DNA of 40,460 nucleotides, taken from NCBI GenBank assembly GCA_028288585.1, contig JAQBNL010000050.1, positions 1-40,460 on the forward strand. Reading direction: 5' to 3'. Positions 8,025 to 18,236 of the stretch are shown here, piece after piece. The notes beneath the pieces are model-generated. The model made no database searches. It had not been told where the DNA came from and saw only the letters and a list, made by a program, of their open reading frames with translations. The first letter of the stretch is position 1, and every line of letters begins with the position of its first letter. The translations under genes were made by a program, and so were the position numbers. The stretch is from Chitinophagaceae bacterium. Its GTDB lineage: Bacteria; Bacteroidota; Bacteroidia; Chitinophagales; Chitinophagaceae.

Positions 8025-8993
8025 TTATTCCAGCAAACTTTTGGGCGATGTATTAAATTGTTTTGTAAATGATAGTACAAAGTTAGAAAGATTTGTGTAA
8101 CCCAATTTTTCGCTTACTTCTTTCACTGAATAATTTCCTGTGCTCAATAATTCATGCGCTTTTTGCATACGCTGATTTTGATAGTAGTTGTAAATGCTGG
8201 TTCCGTAAACCTGTTTAAAAATATGTGACAACTTAACTTTCGTCATAAAGGCTTTTTTTGCCAGCCCTGCAATATCGGGAGAAGATTTGCCTGGAGAATT
8301 TAAAACAGCTTCTACCTTTTTTAATTTTACTACATCATCGGCAGTTAACTTATACTTTCCTTTAGGGTTTAGCATTTCAGTATGCATCTTTGTAAAGAAT
8401 TGCTCCACTAATAATAATATCCGGTTATTATAGTAAATATTTTGTAAAGGATCCTCATTATTAATAATCCATAACTCATTTATAATCCGGCGGTATTCAT
8501 CGTTTAATTTTTCCTTTTCTGCAGCGTCAGATTTAAGAGGAATGTATTTTTCGAACATCGACATTTTTTCACGCAGGCCTATATAATTTGAAAGCCACTC
8601 TTTGCTGAATAATATTTTTACATATTGAACCGAAGAACTTTTTTTAACAGTCTCCCAATGTTTAAAAGAGGAACCCGTTAACCTTACAAATGAATTAATG
8701 ATTTTTTCAGAATCTGAATTTTTCCCGCCGGGAATTTCTGTTTCATCAAAATTTAAAACATAATCTCCCTGGTTTGTATTCCCGCTTTTTACCTGTACAT
8801 CTTTATTAAAATAAATTTTTACCATTAATGTTTGCAAACCATTAGGAAGTGTTATCACTTTTATAATACCTTCTCCAATATCCGCGGGAATAACAATGGA
8901 ATTATTTTCAGGCTTAACTTTTAGCTGGCGGGATAAATTCTGTAATAACGCCTGGTAATTATTATGGGATAAATTAAATACAACCACAGGCAA
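8025..8993 (-). CDS. AraC-family transcriptional regulator (paralogue 2)
   Basis: This gene has the same architecture as the gene at 6975. An N-terminal sensory region of about 230 residues precedes an AraC-type double HTH (IAGLAKKAFMTKVKLSHIFKQ..., NYSVKEVSEKLGYTNLSNFVLSF). The reading frame has no ATG near its beginning: a stop lies directly before a TTG (8993) and a GTG follows two codons later (8987). Aligning with the paralogue (MFNINYSHTDY against VVVFNLSHNNY) puts the true start at one of these. It begins 17 bases after pspC ends, so pspC-araC-araC looks like an operon. Confidence 0.82.
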   Translation of the reverse strand: MPVVVFNLSHNNYQALLQNLSRQLKVKPENNSIVIPADIGEGIIKVITLPNGLQTLMVKIYFNKDVQVKSGNTNQGDYVLNFDETEIPGGKNSDSEKIINSFVRLTGSSFKHWETVKKSSSVQYVKILFSKEWLSNYIGLREKMSMFEKYIPLKSDAAEKEKLNDEYRRIINELWIINNEDPLQNIYYNNRILLLVEQFFTKMHTEMLNPKGKYKLTADDVVKLKKVEAVLNSPGKSSPDIAGLAKKAFMTKVKLSHIFKQVYGTSIYNYYQNQRMQKAHELLSTGNYSVKEVSEKLGYTNLSNFVLSFTKQFNTSPKSLLE

Positions 8994-9010
8994 TCACGTT
9001 AAAAAGAAGA

Positions 9011-9232
9011 TTAAAGATATTTCAGCGGATTACGCCTTGAGCTTTGGATATAATTTTTAATATTCATCCAAAAAGCAATAAACAAATAAAATATTACAGG
9101 TGAGCCAAAAGTTAAAAAGGAAATATAAATAAAATACCGTCTTATAACAGAGGTTGCAATGCCCATCTTCTCCCCTATAGCCGTACAAACGCCAAACACA
9201 TGCCATTCAATAAAATTTCTTATTTTATTCAT
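9011..9232 (-). CDS. PspC-domain small membrane protein
   Basis: This 73-residue protein matches the PspC domain. An N-terminal amphipathic part contains the F-G-V-C-T-A-I-G-E-K-M-G-I pattern (the usual GVxxGLaxxxgi motif). R-R-Y-F-I-Y-I-S-F-L-T follows, and then a transmembrane helix (about residues 42-58). PspC proteins are inner-membrane components of envelope-stress responses in proteobacteria; in Bacteroidota they are widespread but poorly characterised. It heads the run pspC-araC-araC, with an excellent promoter whose -7 box ends only 4 bases before the ATG. Confidence 0.8.
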   Translation of the reverse strand: MNKIRNFIEWHVFGVCTAIGEKMGIATSVIRRYFIYISFLTFGSPVIFYLFIAFWMNIKNYIQSSRRNPLKYL

Positions 9233-9236
9233 AGTA

Positions 9237-9267
9237 CAAATTTAAAAAAAATATTTTCCGATTTCAA
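9237..9267 (-). promoter_or_regulatory. Full -33/-7 promoter of pspC, predicted leaderless
   Basis: On the minus strand TTG (9267-9265), a 20-base spacer and TAAATTTG (9244-9237) match the Bacteroidota sigma-A promoter. Four bases then separate the -7 box from the pspC ATG at 9232, so the transcript should begin at or within a base or two of the start codon. Confidence 0.6.
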
Positions 9268-9311
9268 AAACCAAAGCTAAAGTTATGTTTATAATCATCA
9301 GGTGATTTTTG

Positions 9312-9319
9312 TAAATTTG
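9312..9319 (+). promoter_or_regulatory. Candidate -7 element of aconitase gene
   Basis: TAAATTTG followed by CAGCC is a typical Bacteroidota -7 context. It would give a leader of roughly 80 bases. The -33 position has TTTAT rather than TTTG. Confidence 0.45.
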
Positions 9320-9402
9320 CAGCCGTAAACTTTTGATCCTTCAAATTAACTCAAAGTTTGAATAGTTGCATCATAACTCCATTACATTTTAAAATATAAG
9401 CC

Positions 9403-11694
9403 ATGGTATTTGATATAGAAATGATTAAGAAAATGTATACCAATTTTGGCGCAAAAGTTATGGCTGCACGAAAAGCTGTTAAAAGACCCTTAACGCTTAC
9501 CGAAAAAATTTTATATGCCCATCTTTGGCAAGGCGATGCTGCAGAAGCGTATGACAGGGGGAAAAGCTATGTTGATTTTGCTCCCGACAGGGTTACTATG
9601 CAGGATGCAACAGCGCAAATGGCTTTATTACAATTTATGCAGGCCGGCCGAACAAAAGTTGCGGTTCCTTCTACAGTACATTGCGACCATTTAATATTAG
9701 CAAAAGATAATAGTAAAGTTGACCTTGACAGGGCCAAACATGAAAGCAGTGAAGTATATGATTTCCTGGCTTCTGTTTGCAATAAATACGGCCTTGGATT
9801 TTGGAAGCCGGGTGCAGGAATTATTCACCAGGTAATGCTGGAGAATTATGCTTTCCCCGGCGGGCTAATGATAGGCACTGATAGTCATACCGTAAATGCA
9901 GGTGGTTTGGGAATGATCGCAATTGGTGTTGGTGGCGCAGATGCATGTGATGTAATGGCAGGACTACCGTGGGAATTAAAATTCCCTAAATTGATCGGTG
10001 TTCATTTAACGGGTAAATTAAACGGCTGGACAGCACCAAAGGATGTGATATTAAAAGTTGCCGGTATACTAACCGTAAAGGGCGGCACCGGTGCTGTTGT
10101 TGAATATTTTGGCGAAGGTGCAAGAGCAATGAGTTGTACCGGCAAAGCTACCATTTGTAATATGGGTGCTGAAGTTGGCGCCACCACTTCAACTTTTGGA
10201 TATGACGAGAGTATGGAACGGTATTTAAGAGGTACAGGCAGAACAGAAATTGCAGAAGCCGCAAATGCTGTTAAGGAACACCTTACAGGTGATGAAGAAG
10301 TGTATGCAAATCCTGAACAATTTTTTGACCAGGTAATTGAAATAAATCTAAGTGAGTTAGAGCCACACCTTAATGGCCCTTTCACTCCTGATCTTGCAAC
10401 ACCAATATCAAAAATGAAAGAAACAGCAGCTGCAAACGGGTGGCCTGTAAAAATTGAAGAAGCTTTAGTTGGCAGCTGTACCAATTCTTCTTATGAAGAT
10501 TTAAGCAGGGCTGTTAGTATCGCCCAACAGGCGCTGGATAAAGGCTTAAAAACCACATCAGATTTTTCAATCAATCCCGGATCTGAATTGATACGATATA
10601 CGATTGAAAGAGATGGCATCTTAAATACTTTTGAAACATTTGGCGCAAGAATTTTTGCAAATGCATGCGGGCCCTGCATTGGTATGTGGGAAAGATTAGG
10701 TGCTGAAAGACAGGAAAAAAATACGATCGTTCATTCTTACAACAGGAATTTTGCAAAAAGAAATGATGGCAACCCAAATACACATGCTTTTGTAGGCTCG
10801 CCGGAATTGGTTACTGCACTTTCTATAGCAGGGAGTTTGGATTTTAATCCTCTTACAGATACTTTAGTTAATGATAAAGGTGAAGAGGTAATGCTTGAGC
10901 CGCCAACAGGCGATGAACTTCCAAAAAATGGCTTTGCAGTTGAGGATGCCGGGTTTCAGGCACCTGCCGCAGATGGAAGTCATGTTGAAGTAATAGTTGA
11001 TCCGGAAAGCAAGCGTTTACAAATATTAGATCCATTTCCGGCATGGGAAGGAACTGATTTAAAAGATCTGAGATTATTAATAAAAGCAAAAGGAAAATGT
11101 ACAACCGATCATATTTCTATGGCAGGCCCATGGTTAAAATACCGTGGACATTTGGATAACATCAGTAATAATTTATTGATAGGCGCTTTGAATTATTTTA
11201 ATGAAAAAACAAATCTTGTAAAGAACCAGCTCACAGGTGAATATGGAGCCTTACCTGATACACAAAGGGCTTATAAAGCAGCCGGCGTAGGTTCTATAAT
11301 TGTAGGTGACGAAAACTATGGAGAAGGCTCATCAAGAGAACATGCTGCAATGGAGCCAAGGCATTTAGGTGTAAGGGCCGTGTTGGTAAAATCCTTTGCA
11401 AGAATTCACGAAACGAATCTGAAGAAGCAGGGAATGTTGGGAATAACATTTGCCAACAAAGAAGATTATGATAAGATACAGGAAGATGATTTAATTGATA
11501 TAGACGGACTGGTATCTTTCGCAGTAAATAAACCACTGGTAATTCATCTTCATCACAAAGATGGCACCCAGGATACATTTCTGGTAAATCATACTTATAA
11601 CGAACAGCAGATTGAATGGTTTAAAGCAGGTGGCGCATTAAATATTATCAGGAGGGAGTTTGCTGAAAGATCTAAAGCAAATGCTACTAGTTAA
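9403..11694 (+). CDS. acnA: Aconitate hydratase (mitochondrial-type aconitase)
   Basis: Aconitase is the 4Fe-4S enzyme that interconverts citrate and isocitrate in the TCA cycle. The three cluster cysteines are visible: one in [12 protein letters not shown] near residue 358 and two in [11 protein letters not shown] near 422 and 425. The substrate-binding [12 protein letters not shown] is near 163-174, and the swivel-domain [15 protein letters not shown] lies in the last fifth. At 763 residues it matches the mitochondrial/Bacteroidota type rather than AcnB. The symbol is used loosely, because this clade is also simply called acn. It is probably transcribed alone; a GC hairpin follows. Confidence 0.95.
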   Translation: MVFDIEMIKKMYTNFGAKVMAARKAVKRPLTLTEKILYAHLWQGDAAEAYDRGKSYVDFAPDRVTMQDATAQMALLQFMQAGRTKVAVPSTVHCDHLILAKDNSKVDLDRAKHESSEVYDFLASVCNKYGLGFWKPGAGIIHQVMLENYAFPGGLMIGTDSHTVNAGGLGMIAIGVGGADACDVMAGLPWELKFPKLIGVHLTGKLNGWTAPKDVILKVAGILTVKGGTGAVVEYFGEGARAMSCTGKATICNMGAEVGATTSTFGYDESMERYLRGTGRTEIAEAANAVKEHLTGDEEVYANPEQFFDQVIEINLSELEPHLNGPFTPDLATPISKMKETAAANGWPVKIEEALVGSCTNSSYEDLSRAVSIAQQALDKGLKTTSDFSINPGSELIRYTIERDGILNTFETFGARIFANACGPCIGMWERLGAERQEKNTIVHSYNRNFAKRNDGNPNTHAFVGSPELVTALSIAGSLDFNPLTDTLVNDKGEEVMLEPPTGDELPKNGFAVEDAGFQAPAADGSHVEVIVDPESKRLQILDPFPAWEGTDLKDLRLLIKAKGKCTTDHISMAGPWLKYRGHLDNISNNLLIGALNYFNEKTNLVKNQLTGEYGALPDTQRAYKAAGVGSIIVGDENYGEGSSREHAAMEPRHLGVRAVLVKSFARIHETNLKKQGMLGITFANKEDYDKIQEDDLIDIDGLVSFAVNKPLVIHLHHKDGTQDTFLVNHTYNEQQIEWFKAGGALNIIRREFAERSKANATS

Positions 11695-11713
11695 AAACGG
11701 TTTAAATAAAAAA

Positions 11714-11737
11714 CCGGGCAACTAAAAAGAAGCCCGG
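11714..11737 (+). terminator. Hairpin terminator after aconitase
   Basis: CCGGGC (11714-11719) pairs with GCCCGG (11732-11737) across a 12-base loop, 20 bases after the stop codon. There is no strong T-tract after it. Confidence 0.5.
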
Positions 11738-11874
11738 GTACTAATCAAAAATCTTAACCATTTATCTTAACACTGAGAACCAATTAAAAGACGATGACTG
11801 CATTTAGTTGGTTGCAAGGGCAGCGTGTCTTTAAAATTTCATTAACAATAAGTATTTAATGGGGTAACGTATCA

Positions 11875-11913
11875 CTCCCCTTCTTCACTTGTGGAGAAGG
11901 GAAGGGTTGAGGT
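11875..11913. repeat. CTCCCC...GAGAAGGGAAGGGTTGAGGT intergenic repeat
   Basis: CCCTTCTTCAC pairs with GTGGAGAAGGG (one G-U pair) and is followed by AAGGGTTGAGGT. This arrangement resembles a palindromic repeat scattered in intergenic DNA of many Bacteroidota (CTCCCCT...GGGGAGGGGTTGGGGTGAGG-like). Only one copy is seen here, so its membership in that family rests on memory of the pattern. Confidence 0.5.
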
Positions 11914-11924
11914 ACAATAAAAAA

Positions 11925-11949
11925 GGGAGCCGGATAAAAATCCACTCCC
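11925..11949 (-). terminator. Rho-independent terminator of the thioredoxin gene
   Basis: On the minus strand GGGAG-t-GGAT ... ATCC-gg-CTCCC is followed directly by TTTTTTATT, a strong two-part stem with a T-tract. It lies 60 bases beyond the stop codon of the gene at 12012-12539. Confidence 0.8.
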
Positions 11950-11987
11950 GTTATAATCCAATATCCTATGAAAAACCGAGTTGCTCT

Positions 11988-12001
11988 CCCGATGTATCGG
12001 G
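11988..12001. repeat. CCCGATGTATCGGG palindrome
   Basis: CCCGAT and ATCGGG are separated by GT. The palindrome lies 10 bases past the thioredoxin-like stop codon. Similar CCCGAT/ATCGGG palindromes are common between genes in this phylum; here it may strengthen the 3' end of the mRNA. Confidence 0.5.
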
Positions 12002-12011
12002 AAAAATATCT

Positions 12012-12539
12012 TTACCAGCTTGATTTAAATGTTTTCTCAAACTGTGGAAAATTCATTGTTTTATAAGCGCCCTCACCAAAATATTTTAATATCGGCTCCA
12101 GTTCCTTCGGCTCTAAATAACCGGCAATAGGGATTGGCGCTGATTGGTCATCAGCAATAATTACTGTGGTAGGAAAAGAAGCCCGGCCGTATGAAAGAAA
12201 CAATGCAAAATCATTTACCTGGTATTTACTATTGTATTTATATATTTTTTCTTTCCAGCTCACATTGTCTTTTGTTTCCGCGTTAACCTTTGCTGAATAA
12301 AAATGCTCATTTATATACGCAATCACTTTGCTGTTAGTGTAGGTTTTTTTATCCATCTCTTTGCACCAATAGCACCAGTCAGTATACAGGTCAATAAGTA
12401 CAGGTTTGGTTTGCTCTTTTACTTTTATTGACACTTCATCCATCTTCAGCCACTGAATTTTTTCGTTGCTGCCTGTTTTAAAAGCGGTAGAACAAAAAAT
12501 TATCAGGCAAAAGAATAAAGCAGGTTTTAGTTTTTGCAT
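12012..12539 (-). CDS. Periplasmic thioredoxin-like protein with CYWC active site
   Basis: A signal peptide (hydrophobic residues 6-20) directs export. DLYTDWCYWCKEMDKKTY near residues 50-68 is the active-site helix with a CxxC redox pair. It is typical of Thioredoxin_7/DUF255-like proteins, the soluble domain type found in DsbD-related reductants. The cis-proline region is FPTTVIIADD near 129-138. It probably reduces or isomerises disulfides in the periplasm; the partner is unknown. A lipobox is not convincing (F precedes C). It is divergent from ubiX and has its own terminator. Confidence 0.8.
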   Translation of the reverse strand: MQKLKPALFFCLIIFCSTAFKTGSNEKIQWLKMDEVSIKVKEQTKPVLIDLYTDWCYWCKEMDKKTYTNSKVIAYINEHFYSAKVNAETKDNVSWKEKIYKYNSKYQVNDFALFLSYGRASFPTTVIIADDQSAPIPIAGYLEPKELEPILKYFGEGAYKTMNFPQFEKTFKSSW

Positions 12540-12567
12540 ATCTTGTAACTATTAAACGAATTCACTC

Positions 12568-12575
12568 CAAATTTA
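12568..12575 (-). promoter_or_regulatory. Candidate -7 element of the thioredoxin-like gene
   Basis: TAAATTTG on the minus strand lies 28 bases before the start codon at 12539. No clear -33 TTG is present. Confidence 0.4.
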
Positions 12576-12632
12576 TTGAGCAGCTGAAATTAAATTATTC
12601 CCGGTTGATACTTGGATTCATAAACTTAAAAG

Positions 12633-13190
12633 ATGCATAAAATTGTTTTAGCGATTACAGGGGCAAGTGGTTCTGTGTATGCAAAATTATTGCTGGATAA
12701 ATTATCGGCAATTAAAGAACAATGGACTGAATTAAGCGTGGTTATAACTGAAAATGCAAAACTCGTATGGAAGACAGAACTCGATAATGAGGATTTTACT
12801 AAATACGAGGTAAAATTTTTTCAGCAGCAGGATTTTTTTGCCCCATTTGCATCAGGGTCGGGAAATTATGATACTATGATAATTTGCCCGTGCAGTATGG
12901 GCACTTTGGGCAGAATTGCATCAGGTATTTCCAACGATCTTATTACAAGAGCAGCAGATGTGGTTTTAAAGGAAAGAAGGAAATTAATATGTGTAATAAG
13001 AGATACGCCCTACAATCTTATTCATATCCGCAATATGGAAACAGTAACGGTTGCAGGCGGCATAATTTGTCCTGCAACGCCTTCTTTTTACAGCAAGCCA
13101 AAAACTATTGAAGAAGCTGCTGCCACAGTTGTTGACCGGGTGATTGACCTGGCAGGTTTAAAAATTAATACATTCAGGTGGGGAAATTGA
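12633..13190 (+). CDS. ubiX: Flavin prenyltransferase UbiX
   Basis: UbiX attaches a dimethylallyl group to FMN to make the prenyl-FMN cofactor of UbiD-type decarboxylases, used in quinone or aromatic-acid metabolism. Its signatures are AITGASGSVYAK at residues 7-18, CPCSMGTLGRIASGISNDLITRAADV (family motif CSMxTLaxIAxGxxdnLixRAAdV) near 87-112, and RDTPYNLIHIRNM near 129-141. PATPSFY follows near 150-156. The 185-residue length is standard. No ubiD homologue lies in this window. A hairpin terminator follows. Confidence 0.93.
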   Translation: MHKIVLAITGASGSVYAKLLLDKLSAIKEQWTELSVVITENAKLVWKTELDNEDFTKYEVKFFQQQDFFAPFASGSGNYDTMIICPCSMGTLGRIASGISNDLITRAADVVLKERRKLICVIRDTPYNLIHIRNMETVTVAGGIICPATPSFYSKPKTIEEAAATVVDRVIDLAGLKINTFRWGN

Positions 13191-13206
13191 AAAATAAGTA
13201 AAATTA

Positions 13207-13235
13207 AAAAGACGCTGTATAATACAACGTCTTTT
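13207..13235. terminator. Hairpin terminator between ubiX and lolA
   Basis: AAAAGACG (13207-13214) pairs with CGTCTTTT (13228-13235), with a further TGT/ACA inside. It ends in a T-tract on both strands, so it may serve both convergent genes. Confidence 0.7.
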
Positions 13236-13255
13236 ATATGTTTCATCGGGAAATG

Positions 13256-13915
13256 TTATCTGAGGTCTACTACTTCTACTTTAGGATATTTTTTTGCATC
13301 AAATACAAACAATGCATCCGGTAAAGCGGTATTGGTTGCCATACTAACAATGCTGTACGTATAACGGTTACCATTTTTTTCAAACACCTTTGTTTGTCTT
13401 ATGGTTTGGGTGGCTTTATCAACATTCACCAATACTTTAAAAAATGGTTTGCTTTTATCTATCGGTGTTAATTCTATTTCCTGCATTACTTTACCTCCAA
13501 CTTTTACATCAGGATTTGTTTTGTACAAAAAATCCTTATCATAAAAGTTAGTAAACATTTTTTGAGGCGTAATGGTGGTGGCAGAACGTTCAACTTTATT
13601 TATCTGCACTTCATTACTTGATTTATCATATGTCCATGATGTATTACCATCACTGTAAATTTCCTGGCCGGTAACATTTATTTTATATTTAGTTCCTTTT
13701 AAATTTACCACTCCTGATTTTGTGCCTTGTACCTTGCCTGCAGAATTTTCTATTTTAAGGTTAAATTTCGCTGTGATAGTTTTGAAACTCCTAAATTTGG
13801 CGCTTACCCCATCCAATATTTTCTTTGCATCAGTATCATTTTTTCCCATTCCTTTCGGCTGGGCAAAAGCGGTAATACTGGTTAATAATAAAATTGAGAA
13901 TAATAAATTTTTCAT
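13256..13915 (-). CDS. lolA: LolA-like outer-membrane lipoprotein carrier
   Basis: An N-terminal signal peptide (to about residue 18, AFAQ) is followed by a LolA-type fold. ILDGVSAKFRSFKTITAKFNL comes first, then the strand GTKYKINVTGQEIYSDGNTSWTYD, which is the family pattern F-x-ve-g-q-e-iisdGk-tvW-x-Y. P-x-K-M-F-x-x-F-Y and a C-terminal FVFDAKKYPKVEVVDLR follow. The protein would shuttle lipoproteins through the periplasm. At 219 residues it is typical of Bacteroidota members. The Lol system in this phylum is divergent, so the exact role is inferred from the fold. Confidence 0.82.
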   Translation of the reverse strand: MKNLLFSILLLTSITAFAQPKGMGKNDTDAKKILDGVSAKFRSFKTITAKFNLKIENSAGKVQGTKSGVVNLKGTKYKINVTGQEIYSDGNTSWTYDKSSNEVQINKVERSATTITPQKMFTNFYDKDFLYKTNPDVKVGGKVMQEIELTPIDKSKPFFKVLVNVDKATQTIRQTKVFEKNGNRYTYSIVSMATNTALPDALFVFDAKKYPKVEVVDLR

Positions 13916-13955
13916 GATGTTTTGTTTAGTTGAATGCGCCCTAAATTTATGGCAG

Positions 13956-13963
13956 CAAATATA
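13956..13963 (-). promoter_or_regulatory. Candidate -7 element of lolA
   Basis: TATATTTG on the minus strand is followed by CTGCC, 40 bases before the lolA ATG. No matching -33 TTG is seen. Confidence 0.4.
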
Positions 13964-14070
13964 GGTAATAGACAGTTGTTAGTGCTTAAGAGTTTAAGTG
14001 TGCTTAACCTATAAACTGTTAATATTATGTTGTGTTAGATAATATGTTTAAAAGTGTATTCGTTAATAAA

Positions 14071-14078
14071 TATGTTTG
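14071..14078 (+). promoter_or_regulatory. Weak candidate -7 element for the DUF4407 gene
   Basis: TATGTTTG fits TAnnTTTG but lies 106 bases before the gene, without a -33 TTG. Confidence 0.25.
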
Positions 14079-14184
14079 TAAAAGATAAGGTCTCGCTTTC
14101 CTTTCAACTTCAACTTCACTCTTGAGTACATCTGTACAATAATTTTATTATTAGCAGATTTTTTTAACCACTCAATCAATTACA

Positions 14185-15384
14185 ATGCCTGAAACAAATG
14201 TTTCTATTTCCCAAAGGGAAAATTATGAGCCTTCCCAATTCTCCGAATTTTTATGGTGGCTTTCAACAGCAGAAAAAGAGCTTTTGGTGGATAGCGTAGT
14301 TGACCGCAACCGGTTTAAAATTGTAGGAATGACCGTGCTTACTACATGGCTTTTTGCAACACTGGCATGGACGTATTTCTTCTCAACAATAATTAATAAT
14401 GCATTTTTATTTGTCGGGTTGGGTATGTTCATGGGCTTTATCATTCTTACCATTGACAGGGCATTAATAAAAGGAATAACAAAATTTAATAAGAACAGGT
14501 TCACCCCACTTTTATTTAGAGGATTGCTGGCGCTGACTATTGGCGTTTTTATGGCGCAGCCTGCAATACTGTACATGTTTAACAAAGAAATAAAACTGCA
14601 GACCTCCCTTGATAACGAAAAAAAGAAAATTCAAAAAAGAGAAGAGCTTGATGCAGTTTATAAAGTACGCAAAACTGAATTGGCAGAGCAAAAAACAACT
14701 TTGCAAAATGAGCTGAATAAAAAATATACAGATGTTTCCAAAGCAAGAGATAATTACATTTCCGAAACTGACGGAAGCGGTGGAACGGGTAAAATTGGTA
14801 TAAAAGATATTGCTCTTGCAAAGAAAAAAGAATATGAAAAACTGGATGGTGAATATCAAATGCTTGTTGCTGCCAATCAACCTAAATTAAATACAATTGA
14901 CAAAGAACAGCAAACCATTGATGATAATATAAAAAAAGAAGAACAGCTCTTTACTAATTATTTTAATGATGGGTTTTTAACGAGAATAGAAGCGCTGAAT
15001 AATCTTATAAAAAGCAATCCTGCTTTGCAGTTCAGGTATTATTTACTGGTTATAATCTTAATGCTGATAGAACTTATGCCGGTTATTGCAAAAACCTTAT
15101 TGCCTTCAGGAAGCTATGATGAAAAAGTAAAGCTTAGGGAAGAGATGGAAAAAGAATTAGCTTATTCCAATATGAAGAAGGAGCATGAACTAAAGGAGAT
15201 GTATAACGCTATGGCAAAAACAAATGATGAAGAAGCCATCACTGCTTTCTTCTCCATAACAAAAGAAGATAAGAGTGAAAAAATGAAAGCATTTTCACAA
15301 AGATGGCGGGATGAAAAACGGGACACTTTTGACGGGCTATGGAATAAAATGAAGAGAGAGATATTAAGTAAGCAGGAGAATTAG
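14185..15384 (+). CDS. DUF4407 four-helix membrane protein
   Basis: Three transmembrane helices lie near residues 44-66, 70-90 and 108-132. A long charged coiled-coil-prone region follows (about 137-260, rich in K, E and Q), then a fourth helix near 284-307 and a cytoplasmic charged tail. The N-terminal FLWWLSTAEKELL segment and DRALIKG after the second helix are hallmarks of the DUF4407 family. The function is unknown. The layout (membrane anchor, large loop between helices 3 and 4) suggests an envelope scaffold or sensor. It stands alone, with a hairpin shared with pyrG downstream. Confidence 0.82.
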   Translation: MPETNVSISQRENYEPSQFSEFLWWLSTAEKELLVDSVVDRNRFKIVGMTVLTTWLFATLAWTYFFSTIINNAFLFVGLGMFMGFIILTIDRALIKGITKFNKNRFTPLLFRGLLALTIGVFMAQPAILYMFNKEIKLQTSLDNEKKKIQKREELDAVYKVRKTELAEQKTTLQNELNKKYTDVSKARDNYISETDGSGGTGKIGIKDIALAKKKEYEKLDGEYQMLVAANQPKLNTIDKEQQTIDDNIKKEEQLFTNYFNDGFLTRIEALNNLIKSNPALQFRYYLLVIILMLIELMPVIAKTLLPSGSYDEKVKLREEMEKELAYSNMKKEHELKEMYNAMAKTNDEEAITAFFSITKEDKSEKMKAFSQRWRDEKRDTFDGLWNKMKREILSKQEN

Positions 15385-15429
15385 TGAGTTGTTAGGGGCG
15401 AGTGTCCGTACTCACTATTCACAACTCAC
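15384..15429. terminator. Bidirectional hairpin made of the GTGAGTTGT repeat
   Basis: GTGAGTTGT (15384-15392) pairs perfectly with ACAACTCAC (15421-15429), with a possible inner GAGT/ACTC pair. It sits exactly between the converging DUF4407 and pyrG genes. The arm sequence is the same word as in the parA-parB gap. No strong T-tract is present. Confidence 0.5.
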
Positions 15430-15438
15430 CACTCACTT

Positions 15439-17121
<1,683 letters not shown>

Positions 17122-17154
17122 TTAAAATCCGGGAATAAAATCAGGGAGGTCATG

Positions 17155-17162
17155 CAAACTTA
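17155..17162 (-). promoter_or_regulatory. Candidate -7 element of pyrG
   Basis: TAAGTTTG on the minus strand fits TAnnTTTG and predicts a leader of about 60 bases. No TTG is found at the -33 distance. I saw no attenuator-like poly-pyrimidine start of the Bacillus pyrG type. Confidence 0.4.
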
Positions 17163-17222
17163 CGGCTAATATTTTGGAGAGAGAAATGAAGAGAGGACTT
17201 TGTGGAAAAAAATAGAATGGAA

Positions 17223-18236
17223 TTAGTAATATCTGTTATTAACTAGATAATTTTCTACATAATCATTTATGCCTTCTTCTAAACTATACAGCGGTGAAGT
17301 ATATCCTGCAAGCCTTATCTTCTCCATGTTAGCTTCAGTAAAATATTGATATTTATCCCTGATATCTTCAGGCATATCGATATATTTTATTTCAACAGGT
17401 AAATTCAAAGCGCTAAAAGTTGCTTTTACAAGAGCGTTAAATGAACGGGCCTTTCCTGTACCAATATTATAAATCCCACCCTGAATTTTTGGTTGATTGT
17501 GATCTGTTGAATGTTGACTGACTTTCATAAACCAATAACACATTTTAATTACATCTTTTACATAGATAAAATCCCTCAGCTGCTCGCCATCTTTAAAACC
17601 TTCTTTATGAGATCTAAAAAGTTTTACAAAGCCATTTTGTTTTACCTGGTGAAAACCATGAAATATCATGCTTGCCATTCTTGCTTTATGATATTCGTTG
17701 GGGCCATACACATTAAAAAATTTTAGCCCTGCCCAAAAAGGAGGCTGGCTCTTTTGCTGAAGCGCCCATTTATCAAATTCATTTTTTGAAATTCCATAAG
17801 GATTTAAGGGCTGTAGCTTTTCAATTATTTCATGGTCATCTGTATAACCCAATTCGCCACTGCCATAGGTTGCAGCTGATGATGCATACACCAGTGGGAT
17901 GTTGTGCCTGGTGCAATAACTCCATATTTTTTGTGAGTAATCAACATTTAAATGCTGGTGAATGGCATAGTCAAATTCAGTTGTATCAGTTCTGGCGCCT
18001 AAATGAAAAATAAATTTTACATCAGGCTTTTCAATATCAAGCCATTCAAAAAAATTCTCTCTTTCTACTCTTACTAAATATTTTTTTTCATGAAGGTTTA
18101 ATTCTTTTTCGTCTTCATCAAATTCATCTACCAAAATTAAATTTTCAAATCCCTGCTCATTCAGATAACTCGTCATGCAGCTTCCTATAAAGCCTGCTGC
18201 ACCTGTAACTACTATGGTTGATTTTTTATTTATCAT
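17223..18236 (-). CDS. hldD: ADP-L-glycero-D-manno-heptose 6-epimerase
   Basis: HldD is a member of the extended SDR family that completes synthesis of the ADP-heptose used in the LPS core. The NAD(P)-binding loop is VTGAAGFIGSCM near residues 10-21. FHLGARTDTTE, with the family's GA-x-x-D-T-T pattern, is near 77-87, and SSAATYG near 118-124. The catalytic YGISK is near 147-151. FFNVYGPNEYHKARMAS near 173-189 is specific to RfaD/HldD. The 337-residue length fits. Its ATG shares one base with the purL stop codon (TAATG), so translation is likely coupled to purL. Confidence 0.92.
   Translation of the reverse strand: MINKKSTIVVTGAAGFIGSCMTSYLNEQGFENLILVDEFDEDEKELNLHEKKYLVRVERENFFEWLDIEKPDVKFIFHLGARTDTTEFDYAIHQHLNVDYSQKIWSYCTRHNIPLVYASSAATYGSGELGYTDDHEIIEKLQPLNPYGISKNEFDKWALQQKSQPPFWAGLKFFNVYGPNEYHKARMASMIFHGFHQVKQNGFVKLFRSHKEGFKDGEQLRDFIYVKDVIKMCYWFMKVSQHSTDHNQPKIQGGIYNIGTGKARSFNALVKATFSALNLPVEIKYIDMPEDIRDKYQYFTEANMEKIRLAGYTSPLYSLEEGINDYVENYLVNNRYY

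Larger units (their letters stand above)
11695..12011. other. Gene-free stretch with hairpins and a repeat
   Basis: This 317-base gap lies between the convergent aconitase and thioredoxin genes. It contains the aconitase hairpin (11714-11737), a CTCCCC...GAGAAGGG repeat (11875-11913), a minus-strand terminator (11925-11949) and a CCCGAT/ATCGGG palindrome (11988-12001). I see no ORF or RNA gene in 11740-11870. Confidence 0.7.

Noticed and set aside
10002-10484. A 160-residue frame on the minus strand inside aconitase
   Set aside because: It is antisense to conserved aconitase sequence, its composition is biased (Ser, Pro, Val), and no motif is visible.
13916-14184. A possible RNA gene between lolA and the DUF4407 gene
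   Set aside because: It is AT-rich with only weak -7-like matches. No tRNA-like cloverleaf, conserved RNA fold or terminator is visible.
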